Shown one piece after another: positions 16,808 to 25,029 of a DNA stretch of 64,000 nucleotides (position 1 is its first letter; each line of letters begins with the position of its first letter). The stretch lies in contig CAJTMY010000010.1 of NCBI GenBank assembly GCA_910577355.1, forward strand, positions 1-64,000. Direction: 5' to 3'. The notes beneath the pieces were generated by a model. That model was given only the letters and a program-made list of their open reading frames with translations. It was not told the origin of the DNA and made no database searches. Both the position numbers and the translations under genes were made by a program. This DNA is from an uncultured Muribaculaceae bacterium (lineage in GTDB: Bacteria; Bacteroidota; Bacteroidia; Bacteroidales; Muribaculaceae).

Positions 16808-17947
16808 TTAATATCGGTGTGTGCCTTCCTCTATATCCTTCGGGCTTATGCCTCCGTGATTCATCTTTCTCCATACGTAGGCGATGTAGAGTATTACGAC
16901 AGGGATGAAAAGGCTCACCCAACTCATCGTCTTGAGTGTATATAGCGACGAGGAGCTGTTGGCAAGAGTAAGCGACGACTGCGGGTGTGTATTCGACGGC
17001 AGGTAGCATGTGTTGTTGTATCCTGCCACTGCAAACAAGGATATCACTACGAGTACAGTGCCGATGCCGCTCATCCATATGCCGGCGCGGCTGTGTGTGA
17101 AGGCTCCGGCAGCAATGCCGCATAGGACCAGCACAACGCCGAACAGGAATGCCACAAGCCATCCCCACATTTCAAGGAAGTTGTGTAGATAGAGGTTGGA
17201 GACATCGACAACCGTACCTCCGTCCGCGGCTTGCTTGCCTGTGGCAAGAAACAGAATGATAATCCACGCTACAAAAAGGACGGCGAATATCAAGCCGTTG
17301 ACAAGGACTTTGCGGCGCATGTGCTTTTCAAATCCGTCGCCGCCGCGGATGTTGTTGATGAAATACAGAGCTGCTTGAGTGCGGGCCAGGAAGTATACGG
17401 CCACACCGAGCAGCAGGCATTGCCAGCATGCGATCGCTTCAAGCCCGCGTGTGGGAGCCCAGCGCGATATCACCGGCGAGGCGGCATCAAGCAGGTTGGC
17501 GCGTGAAACCTCGAAATCGCCGCCAAAGAACATTGTGCCTACCGCCACGCCGAGCAGCACACAGCCGAAGAATCCGTTGATAAGTAGAAACACATCGTAG
17601 GTGCGCGTGCCGTACAGGTTGCCGTGTTTGCGTCGGTATTCATAACTTACAGCCTGAACCACAAAGCTTATGAGTATCGACATCCACAGCCAATATGCTC
17701 CGCCGAAACTTGTTGAATAGAACAATGGGAACGAGGCGAAGAACGCGCCGCCGAACACCACAAGAGTGGTGAATGTAAGCTCCCATTTGCGCCCCAGCGA
17801 GTTCACCATCAACTGTCGTTCGTCGTGACCCATGCGGCAATAAAGCATCGATTGGCCTCCCTGCACGAAGAGCATGAACACCAGTACCGCGCCAAGCACG
17901 GATATAAGCAGCCACCAATAGGCTTGTAACATCTGTAATTCTGTCAT
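16808..17947 (-). CDS. cydB: Cytochrome bd quinol oxidase subunit II
   Basis: Membrane subunit of the high-affinity terminal oxidase that lets gut Bacteroidales reduce low oxygen. The 379-aa hydrophobic protein has about eight to nine transmembrane helices; the N-terminal WWLLISVLGAVLVFMLFVQGGQS segment and the GWLVAFLFGVVLVLCG helix are typical of the family. It follows cydA by 22 nt and ends before a strong hairpin, forming the last gene of DUF4492-cydA-cydB. No cydDC assembly transporter is present in the window. Confidence 0.95.
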   Translation of the reverse strand: MTELQMLQAYWWLLISVLGAVLVFMLFVQGGQSMLYCRMGHDERQLMVNSLGRKWELTFTTLVVFGGAFFASFPLFYSTSFGGAYWLWMSILISFVVQAVSYEYRRKHGNLYGTRTYDVFLLINGFFGCVLLGVAVGTMFFGGDFEVSRANLLDAASPVISRWAPTRGLEAIACWQCLLLGVAVYFLARTQAALYFINNIRGGDGFEKHMRRKVLVNGLIFAVLFVAWIIILFLATGKQAADGGTVVDVSNLYLHNFLEMWGWLVAFLFGVVLVLCGIAAGAFTHSRAGIWMSGIGTVLVVISLFAVAGYNNTCYLPSNTHPQSSLTLANSSSSLYTLKTMSWVSLFIPVVILYIAYVWRKMNHGGISPKDIEEGTHRY

Positions 17948-17969
17948 TGCTGTTTCGATATTAGGAAGG

Positions 17970-19535
17970 TTAATGAGTTATTTCGATATTTTTCTTTGAG
18001 GAACGAGAGATATAGCGCAGCATTATGCTTACCTCGGCGGCAAGAAGCACAGTGAACAACACGGCAAACATCCAGAATGTGAACTGAACGGAACTGCCGG
18101 GTATATCGCTTATGGCAGCCCCGGTAGGCATGATATCCTGGATGACCCATGGCTGGCGGCCGACTTCAGCCACAATCCATCCGGCCTGGCTGCATATCCA
18201 CACCAATGGAATCGAGATTATTCCGGCCCAATGCAGCCATGGCTTTTCAAGCCATGAAGTCTTTTTCGTACTCATCAGGATGGCTATGATGAAGAAGAGC
18301 AGAAGATATCCTCCTATGTACACCATGATGTGAAAGGCGTAAAATGTAAGTCCGACCGGTGGCACGGCATCCTCGGGCTTGTCGAGGTATCCGTAGCCGA
18401 AGAACCGATAATTCTCGTCGATACGCGCCTGCGCGTTGGCCATCGCCGTGCTGTCTCCGGCGTTCAAGGCTATGTCGTAGTCGAGCAGCGCCGCACGGGC
18501 AGCTTTACCCATGGCGATGCGGTCGGCGTACGATACGGTATTCACCGTATCGCCTTCGGCTGTGAGAGATATGCCTTTGATAAGATCGTTTATGCCGGGG
18601 ACAAATGAATTCGGATCGTGGTTGGCAAGTATCGACAGACCGTAAGGCAGTGCAATCTCGCATTTGATGGCCGGCAGATCATCGCCGGGGCGTTTGTCGG
18701 GATTGACAAAGCCGAAAGCCACCAGCTCCTGTCCCACTTTGCCGTCATAGAGGCCTTCCATCGCTGCCAGTTTCATAGGTTGCACTTTGGCTACCTGGAC
18801 AGCCGAGCCGTCGCCGGTCCACATCGTGAGAATGATGCCGGCCAAACCGACCCATGCTCCGATTTTCAGCGAACTGCGGGCGGCGTCCACATTGCTTTTA
18901 CGCCATAGCAGCCAACAGCTCACTCCCACCACAAATGTACCGGCAAGGCACCATCCGCTTGTCACGGCATGGAAGAACTTGTTCATCGACACGGCATTGA
19001 ACGCAACTTCGCCGAAGTTGTCCATCACATTGCGCATCTGTGAAGGATCGAAGCGCATCCCCACCGGATTCTGCATCCATGCGTTTGCAACGAGAATCCA
19101 TAATGCAGACAGAGCCACGCCGAGCGCGACAAGCCACGTGGAAGCGAGATGGAACCGTTTGCTCACCTTGTTCCATCCGAAAAACATCACTGCCACAAAC
19201 GTCGCCTCCATAAAGAAAGCGAATATGCCTTCAATGGCCAAGGGCGCACCGAAGATGTCGCCTACAAACCAAGAGTAGTTGGACCAGTTGGTACCGAACT
19301 CAAATTCAAGTATCAGACCTGTGGCCACACCGATGGCAAAATTGATGCCGAAAAGTGACATCCAGAACTTTGTGATGCCTCTCCATCTCTCTTGCCCCGT
19401 ACGCACATATATTGTTTCCATGACGGCCACTATCAAGGCCAGGCCGATGGTGAGAGGCACGAATAGCCAGTGATACATGGCCGTGAGTGCGAATTGCGCG
19501 CGCGACCAGTCCACTGTGCTGATAATGTCATTCAT
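17970..19535 (-). CDS. cydA: Cytochrome bd quinol oxidase subunit I
   Basis: Haem-bearing subunit that oxidises quinol and reduces O2 to water. The 521-aa protein begins with the conserved first helix containing ALTAMYHWLFVPLTIGL (haem-ligand His region), followed by GLILEFEFGTNWSNYS, FFMEATFVAVMFFGW and FFHAVTSGWCLAG (second haem-ligand region). The quinol-binding Q-loop is present as a hydrophilic insert around residues 255-370. It lies 42 nt downstream of the DUF4492 gene and 22 nt upstream of cydB. Confidence 0.97.
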   Translation of the reverse strand: MNDIISTVDWSRAQFALTAMYHWLFVPLTIGLALIVAVMETIYVRTGQERWRGITKFWMSLFGINFAIGVATGLILEFEFGTNWSNYSWFVGDIFGAPLAIEGIFAFFMEATFVAVMFFGWNKVSKRFHLASTWLVALGVALSALWILVANAWMQNPVGMRFDPSQMRNVMDNFGEVAFNAVSMNKFFHAVTSGWCLAGTFVVGVSCWLLWRKSNVDAARSSLKIGAWVGLAGIILTMWTGDGSAVQVAKVQPMKLAAMEGLYDGKVGQELVAFGFVNPDKRPGDDLPAIKCEIALPYGLSILANHDPNSFVPGINDLIKGISLTAEGDTVNTVSYADRIAMGKAARAALLDYDIALNAGDSTAMANAQARIDENYRFFGYGYLDKPEDAVPPVGLTFYAFHIMVYIGGYLLLFFIIAILMSTKKTSWLEKPWLHWAGIISIPLVWICSQAGWIVAEVGRQPWVIQDIMPTGAAISDIPGSSVQFTFWMFAVLFTVLLAAEVSIMLRYISRSSKKNIEITH

Positions 19536-19577
19536 TGTTTTAAGGTTTTAAACGGTTTGGATTTATGTGTTATCTAT

Positions 19578-19799
19578 TCAGTTATCTGTGTCTTTGACCA
19601 AAGCGTTCCTTACTGCCTGCGAACGTTGGCCATCGCTGTCGTAGTCTTCGGCAAGGCGGTCAGGGAAAAAAAGGAGCCTCACAACCAGAAAAATTATCAC
19701 GAGTTTAACAGCTATGACTATCCATAGCGTACGTCCGAGAGTCATGTCGCGGAAGCCGTCGCGATACATCCCGTATATCAGTGCCATAAATGTTTTCAT
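19578..19799 (-). CDS. DUF4492 small membrane protein of the cytochrome bd operon
   Basis: A 73-aa protein with one clear transmembrane helix (residues about 25-45) and a charged C-terminal tail. The N-terminal Y-R-D-G-F-R-x-M-T-L-G-R-x-L-W block is the DUF4492 signature. In Bacteroidetes this family sits directly upstream of cydA, as here, so a role in assembling or stabilising cytochrome bd (analogous to CydX in proteobacteria, though not homologous as far as I can tell) is a reasonable inference. Confidence 0.85.
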   Translation of the reverse strand: MKTFMALIYGMYRDGFRDMTLGRTLWIVIAVKLVIIFLVVRLLFFPDRLAEDYDSDGQRSQAVRNALVKDTDN

Positions 19800-19819
19800 T
19801 TCATTGCGGTATTGATTCG

Positions 19820-19849
19820 CAAATGTAATGAAATTTATTTAATAACAAG
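19820..19849 (-). promoter_or_regulatory. Promoter for DUF4492-cydAB
   Basis: Minus-strand CTTG (19846-19849), 18-nt spacer, TACATTTG (19820-19827). The spacer is slightly shorter than the usual 19-21, suggesting a regulated or weaker promoter. The predicted 5' UTR is about 16-20 nt. Confidence 0.6.
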
Positions 19850-19873
19850 AATATTTCACCAAATAAATCAATA

Positions 19874-19901
19874 CCGGCGACAGACCGAAGTCCGTCGCCG
19901 G
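19874..19901 (-). terminator. Terminator after the ABC-F gene
   Basis: Arms CCGGCGAC (19874-19881) and GTCGCCGG (19894-19901), extended inward by GAC/GTC around a CGAA loop, 29 nt beyond the ABC-F stop. The leftward tail TATTGATTTATTTGG is T-rich but not a pure run. Confidence 0.65.
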
Positions 19902-19930
19902 CAGTATGTCGTAAGGTATAAAAATATGTG

Positions 19931-21904
19931 CTATTGTTTTTTCTGCATTTCCTCAAGGTCGAGTGATGCGAGTTCCCATATGCTCATGGCATTCTCAAGA
20001 TCTTTTGTAGCTGCCGCATGGCGGGTATATATTTCTGTATCGGTGGCATCGCCTGCGGCCAGTTGCTCCTCGATGGCCTTTACAACTCCTTCGAGGCGTG
20101 CTATCTCAGTTTCGGCATCCTCGACTTTCTTGCGGGCTCTTTTAATAGCTTTGTCGCGTTCTCGCTGCTCGGCGTAGCTCGGTTTTGGGCGTGCGGCCGG
20201 AATCGGATCTTTTACCGGAACTTTCGAGGCCGCAGTCTTCGGCATTGCCGCGGTTGATGGTCGCAATGGTTCAGACAGTTCGAGTTCATGCAGGGATGCG
20301 ATACGTTTGCGCTCGAGGAAGTCGTAGATGCCGCCGAGGCACTCGGTGACACGACCTCCCCCGAATTCGTATACCTTTTCGACGAGTCCGTCGAGAAACT
20401 CTCGGTCGTGGCTTACAACTATCACCGTGCCATTGAAGTCTTTGATGGCTTGCTTGAGAATATCTTTTGTTGCCATGTCGAGATGGTTGGTCGGCTCGTC
20501 GAGGATAAGCAGATTTACCGGTTGCAGCAACAGCCTTATCATGGCCAGACGGGTGCGCTCTCCACCCGACAACACTTTCACTTTTTTGTCGGAAGCTTCG
20601 CCACCAAACATGAAGGCCCCCAACAGGTCGCGAATCTTGGTACGGATGTCACCAACCGCCACACGGTCGATTGTATCAAATACTGTAAGTTCGCCGTCGA
20701 GAAGCGAGGCTTGATTCTGAGCAAAATACCCTATGCTCACATTATGGCCTATCTTGAGCGTGCCGGTATACGGAATCTCGCCCATTATGCACTTTACAAG
20801 TGTCGATTTGCCCTCGCCGTTCTTGCCCACAAAGGCCACTTTCTCGCCTCGGCGTATCGTGAAGGTCGCATGGTCAAACACCTGATGGCTGCCGTAAGCT
20901 TTGCCGAGGTCATCGGCTATCACCGGAAAGTCGCCCGAACGGGGTGCCGGAGGAAAGCGCAGGTTGAGATGCGAGGTGTCCACCTCGTCTACCTCGATGC
21001 GTTCTATCTTGGCGAGCTGCTTCATGCGGCTCTGCACCTGCACGGCTTTGGTGGCCTTGTAGCGGAACCGCTCTATGAAGGCCTCGGTATCGGCAATCTG
21101 TTTTTGTTGATTGGCATAGGCACGCATCTGTTGTTCCAGACGCTCACGGCGCAGCTCCACATATTTTGAATAATTCACGGCGTAATCGTAGATCTTGCCG
21201 AGGGATATTTCAATAGTGCGGTTTGTCACATTGTCGATGAATGCACGGTCGTGACTCACGAGCACTACGGCTTTGGCCTTTGATATCAGAAAGTTCTCGA
21301 GCCATTGTATCGACTCTATGTCGAGATGGTTTGTAGGCTCGTCGAGCAACAGAACATCGGGACGTTGCAGGAGAAGTTTGGCAAGCTCGATGCGCATGCG
21401 CCATCCACCCGAGAATTCACCGGTAGGACGGTTGAAGTCGGCGCGCACAAATCCGAGACCTAACAGAGTCTTTTCCATCTCGGCCTCGCAGTTGTCGCTG
21501 CCGGCAATGGCGATGGAATCGGCGAGAGATGTCATGTCGTCGATCAGCTTGTGATAGCTCTCCGACTCATAGTCGGTACGCTCGGCGAGTTCGGCGTTCA
21601 TGGCGTCGAGCCTTCGCTGCATCGCGTCGAGATGCGAGAAAGCCTTGCGCACCTCTTGTACTACAGTTGTCTCGTCGGTGGTGATCATGTGCTGAGGCAG
21701 ATATCCCACCGTCACACCTTCGGGTATCGCTACCGAACCGGATGTAGGGCGTTGCAGGCCGGCGATGATCTTGAGCATTGTCGATTTGCCGGCTCCGTTT
21801 TTGCCTACAAGGGCTATTTTGTCGCGGTCGTTTATGACATAGCTGATATTGTCGAAAAGCGACTTTGCTGAAAATTCAACGCTTAGATTATTTACTGATA
21901 CCAT
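19931..21904 (-). CDS. ABC-F family ATPase (ribosome-associated type)
   Basis: A 657-aa soluble protein with two ABC ATPase domains and no membrane segments, the ABC-F arrangement. The first domain shows GKNGAGKST, FSGGWRMRIELA and DEPTNHLD; the second shows GKNGEGKST, LSGGERTRLAMI and DEPTNHLD. A charged linker lies between them, and a C-terminal coiled coil (residues about 570-655) resembles Uup/EttA-type arms. Members act on the ribosome to relieve stalls, and some give antibiotic resistance. Nothing visible assigns it to a resistance subgroup, so a housekeeping translation factor is more likely. Confidence 0.93.
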   Translation of the reverse strand: MVSVNNLSVEFSAKSLFDNISYVINDRDKIALVGKNGAGKSTMLKIIAGLQRPTSGSVAIPEGVTVGYLPQHMITTDETTVVQEVRKAFSHLDAMQRRLDAMNAELAERTDYESESYHKLIDDMTSLADSIAIAGSDNCEAEMEKTLLGLGFVRADFNRPTGEFSGGWRMRIELAKLLLQRPDVLLLDEPTNHLDIESIQWLENFLISKAKAVVLVSHDRAFIDNVTNRTIEISLGKIYDYAVNYSKYVELRRERLEQQMRAYANQQKQIADTEAFIERFRYKATKAVQVQSRMKQLAKIERIEVDEVDTSHLNLRFPPAPRSGDFPVIADDLGKAYGSHQVFDHATFTIRRGEKVAFVGKNGEGKSTLVKCIMGEIPYTGTLKIGHNVSIGYFAQNQASLLDGELTVFDTIDRVAVGDIRTKIRDLLGAFMFGGEASDKKVKVLSGGERTRLAMIRLLLQPVNLLILDEPTNHLDMATKDILKQAIKDFNGTVIVVSHDREFLDGLVEKVYEFGGGRVTECLGGIYDFLERKRIASLHELELSEPLRPSTAAMPKTAASKVPVKDPIPAARPKPSYAEQRERDKAIKRARKKVEDAETEIARLEGVVKAIEEQLAAGDATDTEIYTRHAAATKDLENAMSIWELASLDLEEMQKKQ

Positions 21905-21920
21905 GAACGGATATTGTAGA

Positions 21921-21967
21921 AAATCGGGAAGGCCGACCGGATCAACGGTATTCGACTCTCCCGATTT
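21921..21967 (-). terminator. Terminator of the valS-glmM operon
   Basis: Arms AAATCGGGA (21921-21929) and TCCCGATTT (21959-21967), 18 nt beyond the glmM stop, with TTTTC at the leftward exit. The stem lies 17 nt before the ABC-F ATG. No promoter box lies between, so readthrough could express the ABC-F gene. Confidence 0.65.
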
Positions 21968-21984
21968 TTTATAATTTTAAACAG

Positions 21985-23373
21985 TTATTTCACCATGTCG
22001 AGAATCATTTCTTTCACCTTCGAGGCGATTTCCTCGGCCTCGGTGGCGGTATGTGCCTCGGCATAGACTCGTATGATAGGCTCTGTGTTGCTCTTGCGCA
22101 GGTGAACCCACATGTCCGGAAAATCGATCTTCACACCGTCTATGTCGGTGATCTTCTCGCCTTTGAACACTTCTTTCACGTTGAGCAACAGGCGGTCGAC
22201 ATCAAGACCGGGCTGAAGTTCCACCTTGGTCTTGTAGATGCTGTACTTGGGCAGTCCCTCGAGTATCTGCGCCACGGATTTACCGGTCTTTGCCATGAGG
22301 GTAAGGAAAAGAGCCACGCCTACGAGGGCATCGCGACCGTAGTGGAGCTCGGGATAGATTACGCCGCCGTTACCTTCTCCGCCGATAACAGCTCCGGTAC
22401 GTTTCATCTCGGTGGTGACATTTACTTCACCGACAGCAGCAGCTGTGTAAGTGCAGCCATGAGCTTCAGTGACATCTTTCAACCCACGCGACGAGCTCAG
22501 GTTGGATACCGTAGCTCCTGGAGTGTGTGCCAATACATAATCGGCAATGGATATGAGAGTGTTCTCTTCGCCGAAAAATTTGCCGCCACGACCGAGAATG
22601 GCGAGACGGTCGACATCCGGGTCAACGACAAAGCATACGTCTGCATTTGTATCGCGCACCATATTGGCTGTCGATACAAGATTTTCCGGAATCGGTTCAG
22701 GTGTATGTGCGAATTTGCCGGTCGGGTCGCAGTTTATCTCGATAACTCTTTTTACGCCCAAAGCATGCAACAACTGCGGTATTACAACGCCTCCCACCGA
22801 ATTGACGGCATCGACGGCAACAGTGAAGTCGGCTTTGCGGATAGCCTCGACATCCACCAACGGAAGGGCGAGGACATCATCTATATGTTTGCGGTTGTAA
22901 GTATCGTTGGTATAGACTTTACCAAGTTCTGTTACTTCGGCAAAACTGAAATCTTCAGCCTCGGCAATAGCAAGCACCTGTTTGCCTTCTGCATCATTCA
23001 GAAATTCGCCTCGTTCATTGAGTAGTTTGAGAGCATTCCATTGGCGTGGATTATGGGAAGCAGTAAGGATAAGGCCGCCGCATGCTCCTTCTTTCACCAC
23101 GGCTATCTCTGTTGTAGGGGTGGAGGCAAGGCCTATGTTCACGACATTGAAGCCCATGCCGGTGAGAGTGCCGCACACCAGATCGCATACCATCGGGCCG
23201 GAGAGGCGCGCATCACGGCCGACCACTATGGTTCGTGAATTACGGGTGGTGTTATTTGTTGTGAATGTGGCAAATGCCGCAGTGAATTTCACGACATCGA
23301 GCGGTGATAGACCTTCGCCCGGGCGGCCGCCGATTGTGCCGCGTATGCCTGAGATAGATTTGATGAGTGCCAT
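21985..23373 (-). CDS. glmM: Phosphoglucosamine mutase
   Basis: Converts glucosamine-6-phosphate to glucosamine-1-phosphate for UDP-GlcNAc, peptidoglycan and LPS synthesis. It belongs to the alpha-D-phosphohexomutase family. The phosphoserine loop TASHNPRQWN carries Ser106, the Mg site is DPDVDRLA and the sugar-binding loop is GGEGNGGVIYPE. The 462-aa length is typical. The ATG at 23373 is chosen over a TTG three codons upstream. It is the last gene of valS-DHH-DUF4827-glmM. Family members overlap in specificity with phosphomannomutase, so GlmM is the best call rather than certain. Confidence 0.9.
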   Translation of the reverse strand: MALIKSISGIRGTIGGRPGEGLSPLDVVKFTAAFATFTTNNTTRNSRTIVVGRDARLSGPMVCDLVCGTLTGMGFNVVNIGLASTPTTEIAVVKEGACGGLILTASHNPRQWNALKLLNERGEFLNDAEGKQVLAIAEAEDFSFAEVTELGKVYTNDTYNRKHIDDVLALPLVDVEAIRKADFTVAVDAVNSVGGVVIPQLLHALGVKRVIEINCDPTGKFAHTPEPIPENLVSTANMVRDTNADVCFVVDPDVDRLAILGRGGKFFGEENTLISIADYVLAHTPGATVSNLSSSRGLKDVTEAHGCTYTAAAVGEVNVTTEMKRTGAVIGGEGNGGVIYPELHYGRDALVGVALFLTLMAKTGKSVAQILEGLPKYSIYKTKVELQPGLDVDRLLLNVKEVFKGEKITDIDGVKIDFPDMWVHLRKSNTEPIIRVYAEAHTATEAEEIASKVKEMILDMVK

Positions 23374-23385
23374 GATTGACAACTG

Positions 23386-23958
23386 TTAGATTTTTGGTTT
23401 GAAGTAGCGGATGTGATATAGATAAGGCATGACATTCGACATTTCGGAAGGCATGCCGTATTGGCTTTTGATTACTATGTTTACCTCGGCATCGATGGGG
23501 AGATAGTTGAGCGGCATCTGAATACCGGCACCGAAGCTGTAAGACGAGTTGATCTCGAAATTACCGAATCGGAACGACAGGTTGCCGCCAAGTACATCAT
23601 CATTTCCGTCGGACGTTGAGAATTCTCCGTCCTTGTAGTATGAGATAGGATAGCGCGTGAAGCGGAAGTATATCAGGTCGTTGGTTTCGGCCTTGTTGTC
23701 GGGAGTACCCGGCGTAAGCACCTGCATGTACAGATTGCCGTCTTCGTCAAGACGATAATATGGCGCATTCTCGCCGGTCTCGAATATCGTATCGGCCGGT
23801 ACATAATTGACCACACGCTGATCGGCAAGAAATGCATTGACATAATGGTTTTCGTTGGTGAGGAGTTCGGCATAAGTCTTGCCGTCGCTGCATGCCGTCG
23901 ATCCGAAGGATGCGGCTGCGGTTACGGCGAAGATACCGATGAGGTTTCTTATATTCAT
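23386..23958 (-). CDS. DUF4827 lipoprotein
   Basis: A 190-aa predicted lipoprotein: signal peptide with lipobox GSTAC and lipidated Cys23, then SDGKTYAELL, the start typical of DUF4827 proteins of Bacteroidales. The body is soluble and beta-rich with an FKBP-like arrangement (a long YFRFTRYPISYY strand, then FGAGIQMPLNYLPIDAEVNIVIKSQYG). Proline isomerase activity has not been shown and I do not assume it. The start is the ATG at 23958; the longer frame runs into the DHH gene. It lies 13 nt after the DHH gene and 12 nt before glmM. Confidence 0.82.
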   Translation of the reverse strand: MNIRNLIGIFAVTAAASFGSTACSDGKTYAELLTNENHYVNAFLADQRVVNYVPADTIFETGENAPYYRLDEDGNLYMQVLTPGTPDNKAETNDLIYFRFTRYPISYYKDGEFSTSDGNDDVLGGNLSFRFGNFEINSSYSFGAGIQMPLNYLPIDAEVNIVIKSQYGMPSEMSNVMPYLYHIRYFKPKI

Positions 23959-23971
23959 ATTACGTAGTAGG

Positions 23972-25018
23972 TTACTTGGTGGTGTGAGTGGAAGAGAGAT
24001 ATAATGATTTATTAGTATCAAGCAACGAACGGAAAAGCGCGGCGGCTTCGTCAAGGGTTCCGTTGAATTCGCCACCGGCGGCATTCAGATGCCCTCCGCC
24101 TCCGAAATGTTCGCGGCAGAGTTCGTTTACGGGAAATTTGCCGAGCGAGCGCATGGATACTTTCACGTAGCCATCCTCTTCGCGAAGAAAGGCTGAATAT
24201 ACCACGCCGGGGATGGCGAGAGCTCTGTTTACAAGCCCTTCCGTATCGCCTTTGGTATATCGGAACCTGTTAAGCTCCTCCCGAGACAATGTAATCAGCG
24301 CCGCACCTTTGTCGGGCCATACTTCCATCTTTCGGAGCATCGCATAGGCATTGAGGCGCAGACTGTTGAGTGAGTGCGTCTCAAATTGAGCACGATAGAT
24401 CTTTTCTTTGTCAGCACCTTTTTTCAGCAATTCGGACACGACTACATAAAGGTCGGGATCGGCCGCATTGTACGAGAAGTTGCCCGTATCTGTCATCATA
24501 CCGGTAAGCATAGATTCGGCAGCAGCCTTGTTTATTTCATAAAACAGTTCAAGAGCGCAAAGGACTTTGAACAACAGGAAGCATGTCGATGACATTTCGG
24601 GGTGTGAGATCACGACATCTGCAAATGTCCCCGGATTGAGATGATGGTCGATGAGAATCTTCTTGGCTTTGGATCGCTCAAGGAGTTCGCCAAGCTTGCC
24701 CACCCGTTTAGGCTCGTTGAAGTCGAGGCATACTATAAGGTCGGCCTCGGATATCAATTTTTCAGCGAACTCCGGATAGCGGGTCGCATCTGTCACATCC
24801 TTGGCTCCAGGCAGAGAACGCAAAGATGCAAGCATCATATCAGGTATGATGATATGCACTTCCTTGCCTATCTGTTCCATTACCGACCGGAAGGCCGTGG
24901 TTGAGCCGATGGCATCGCCGTCGGGCGACATATGGGTAAGCGCGACGATACGTTCCGACTCATCGATAAGGCGGCGTATCGCATGTATTTTCTTATCTTC
25001 GTTAAGGGGTGCGATCAT
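23972..25018 (-). CDS. DHH/DHHA1 phosphoesterase, NrnA type
   Basis: A 348-aa cytoplasmic phosphoesterase of the DHH superfamily, likely degrading oligoribonucleotides (nanoRNA) and/or 3'-phosphoadenosine 5'-phosphate or c-di-AMP products. Metal-binding motifs in order: THMSPDGDAIGS (residue about 30), CLDFNEPKRVG, DHHLNPG (about 125) and MTDTGNFSYN. The DHHA1 substrate-binding domain ends in the GGGGHLNAAGG signature. It starts 11 nt after the valS stop. The exact substrate cannot be read from sequence. Confidence 0.92.
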   Translation of the reverse strand: MIAPLNEDKKIHAIRRLIDESERIVALTHMSPDGDAIGSTTAFRSVMEQIGKEVHIIIPDMMLASLRSLPGAKDVTDATRYPEFAEKLISEADLIVCLDFNEPKRVGKLGELLERSKAKKILIDHHLNPGTFADVVISHPEMSSTCFLLFKVLCALELFYEINKAAAESMLTGMMTDTGNFSYNAADPDLYVVVSELLKKGADKEKIYRAQFETHSLNSLRLNAYAMLRKMEVWPDKGAALITLSREELNRFRYTKGDTEGLVNRALAIPGVVYSAFLREEDGYVKVSMRSLGKFPVNELCREHFGGGGHLNAAGGEFNGTLDEAAALFRSLLDTNKSLYLSSTHTTK

Positions 25019-25029
25019 GCAGGTCGTAT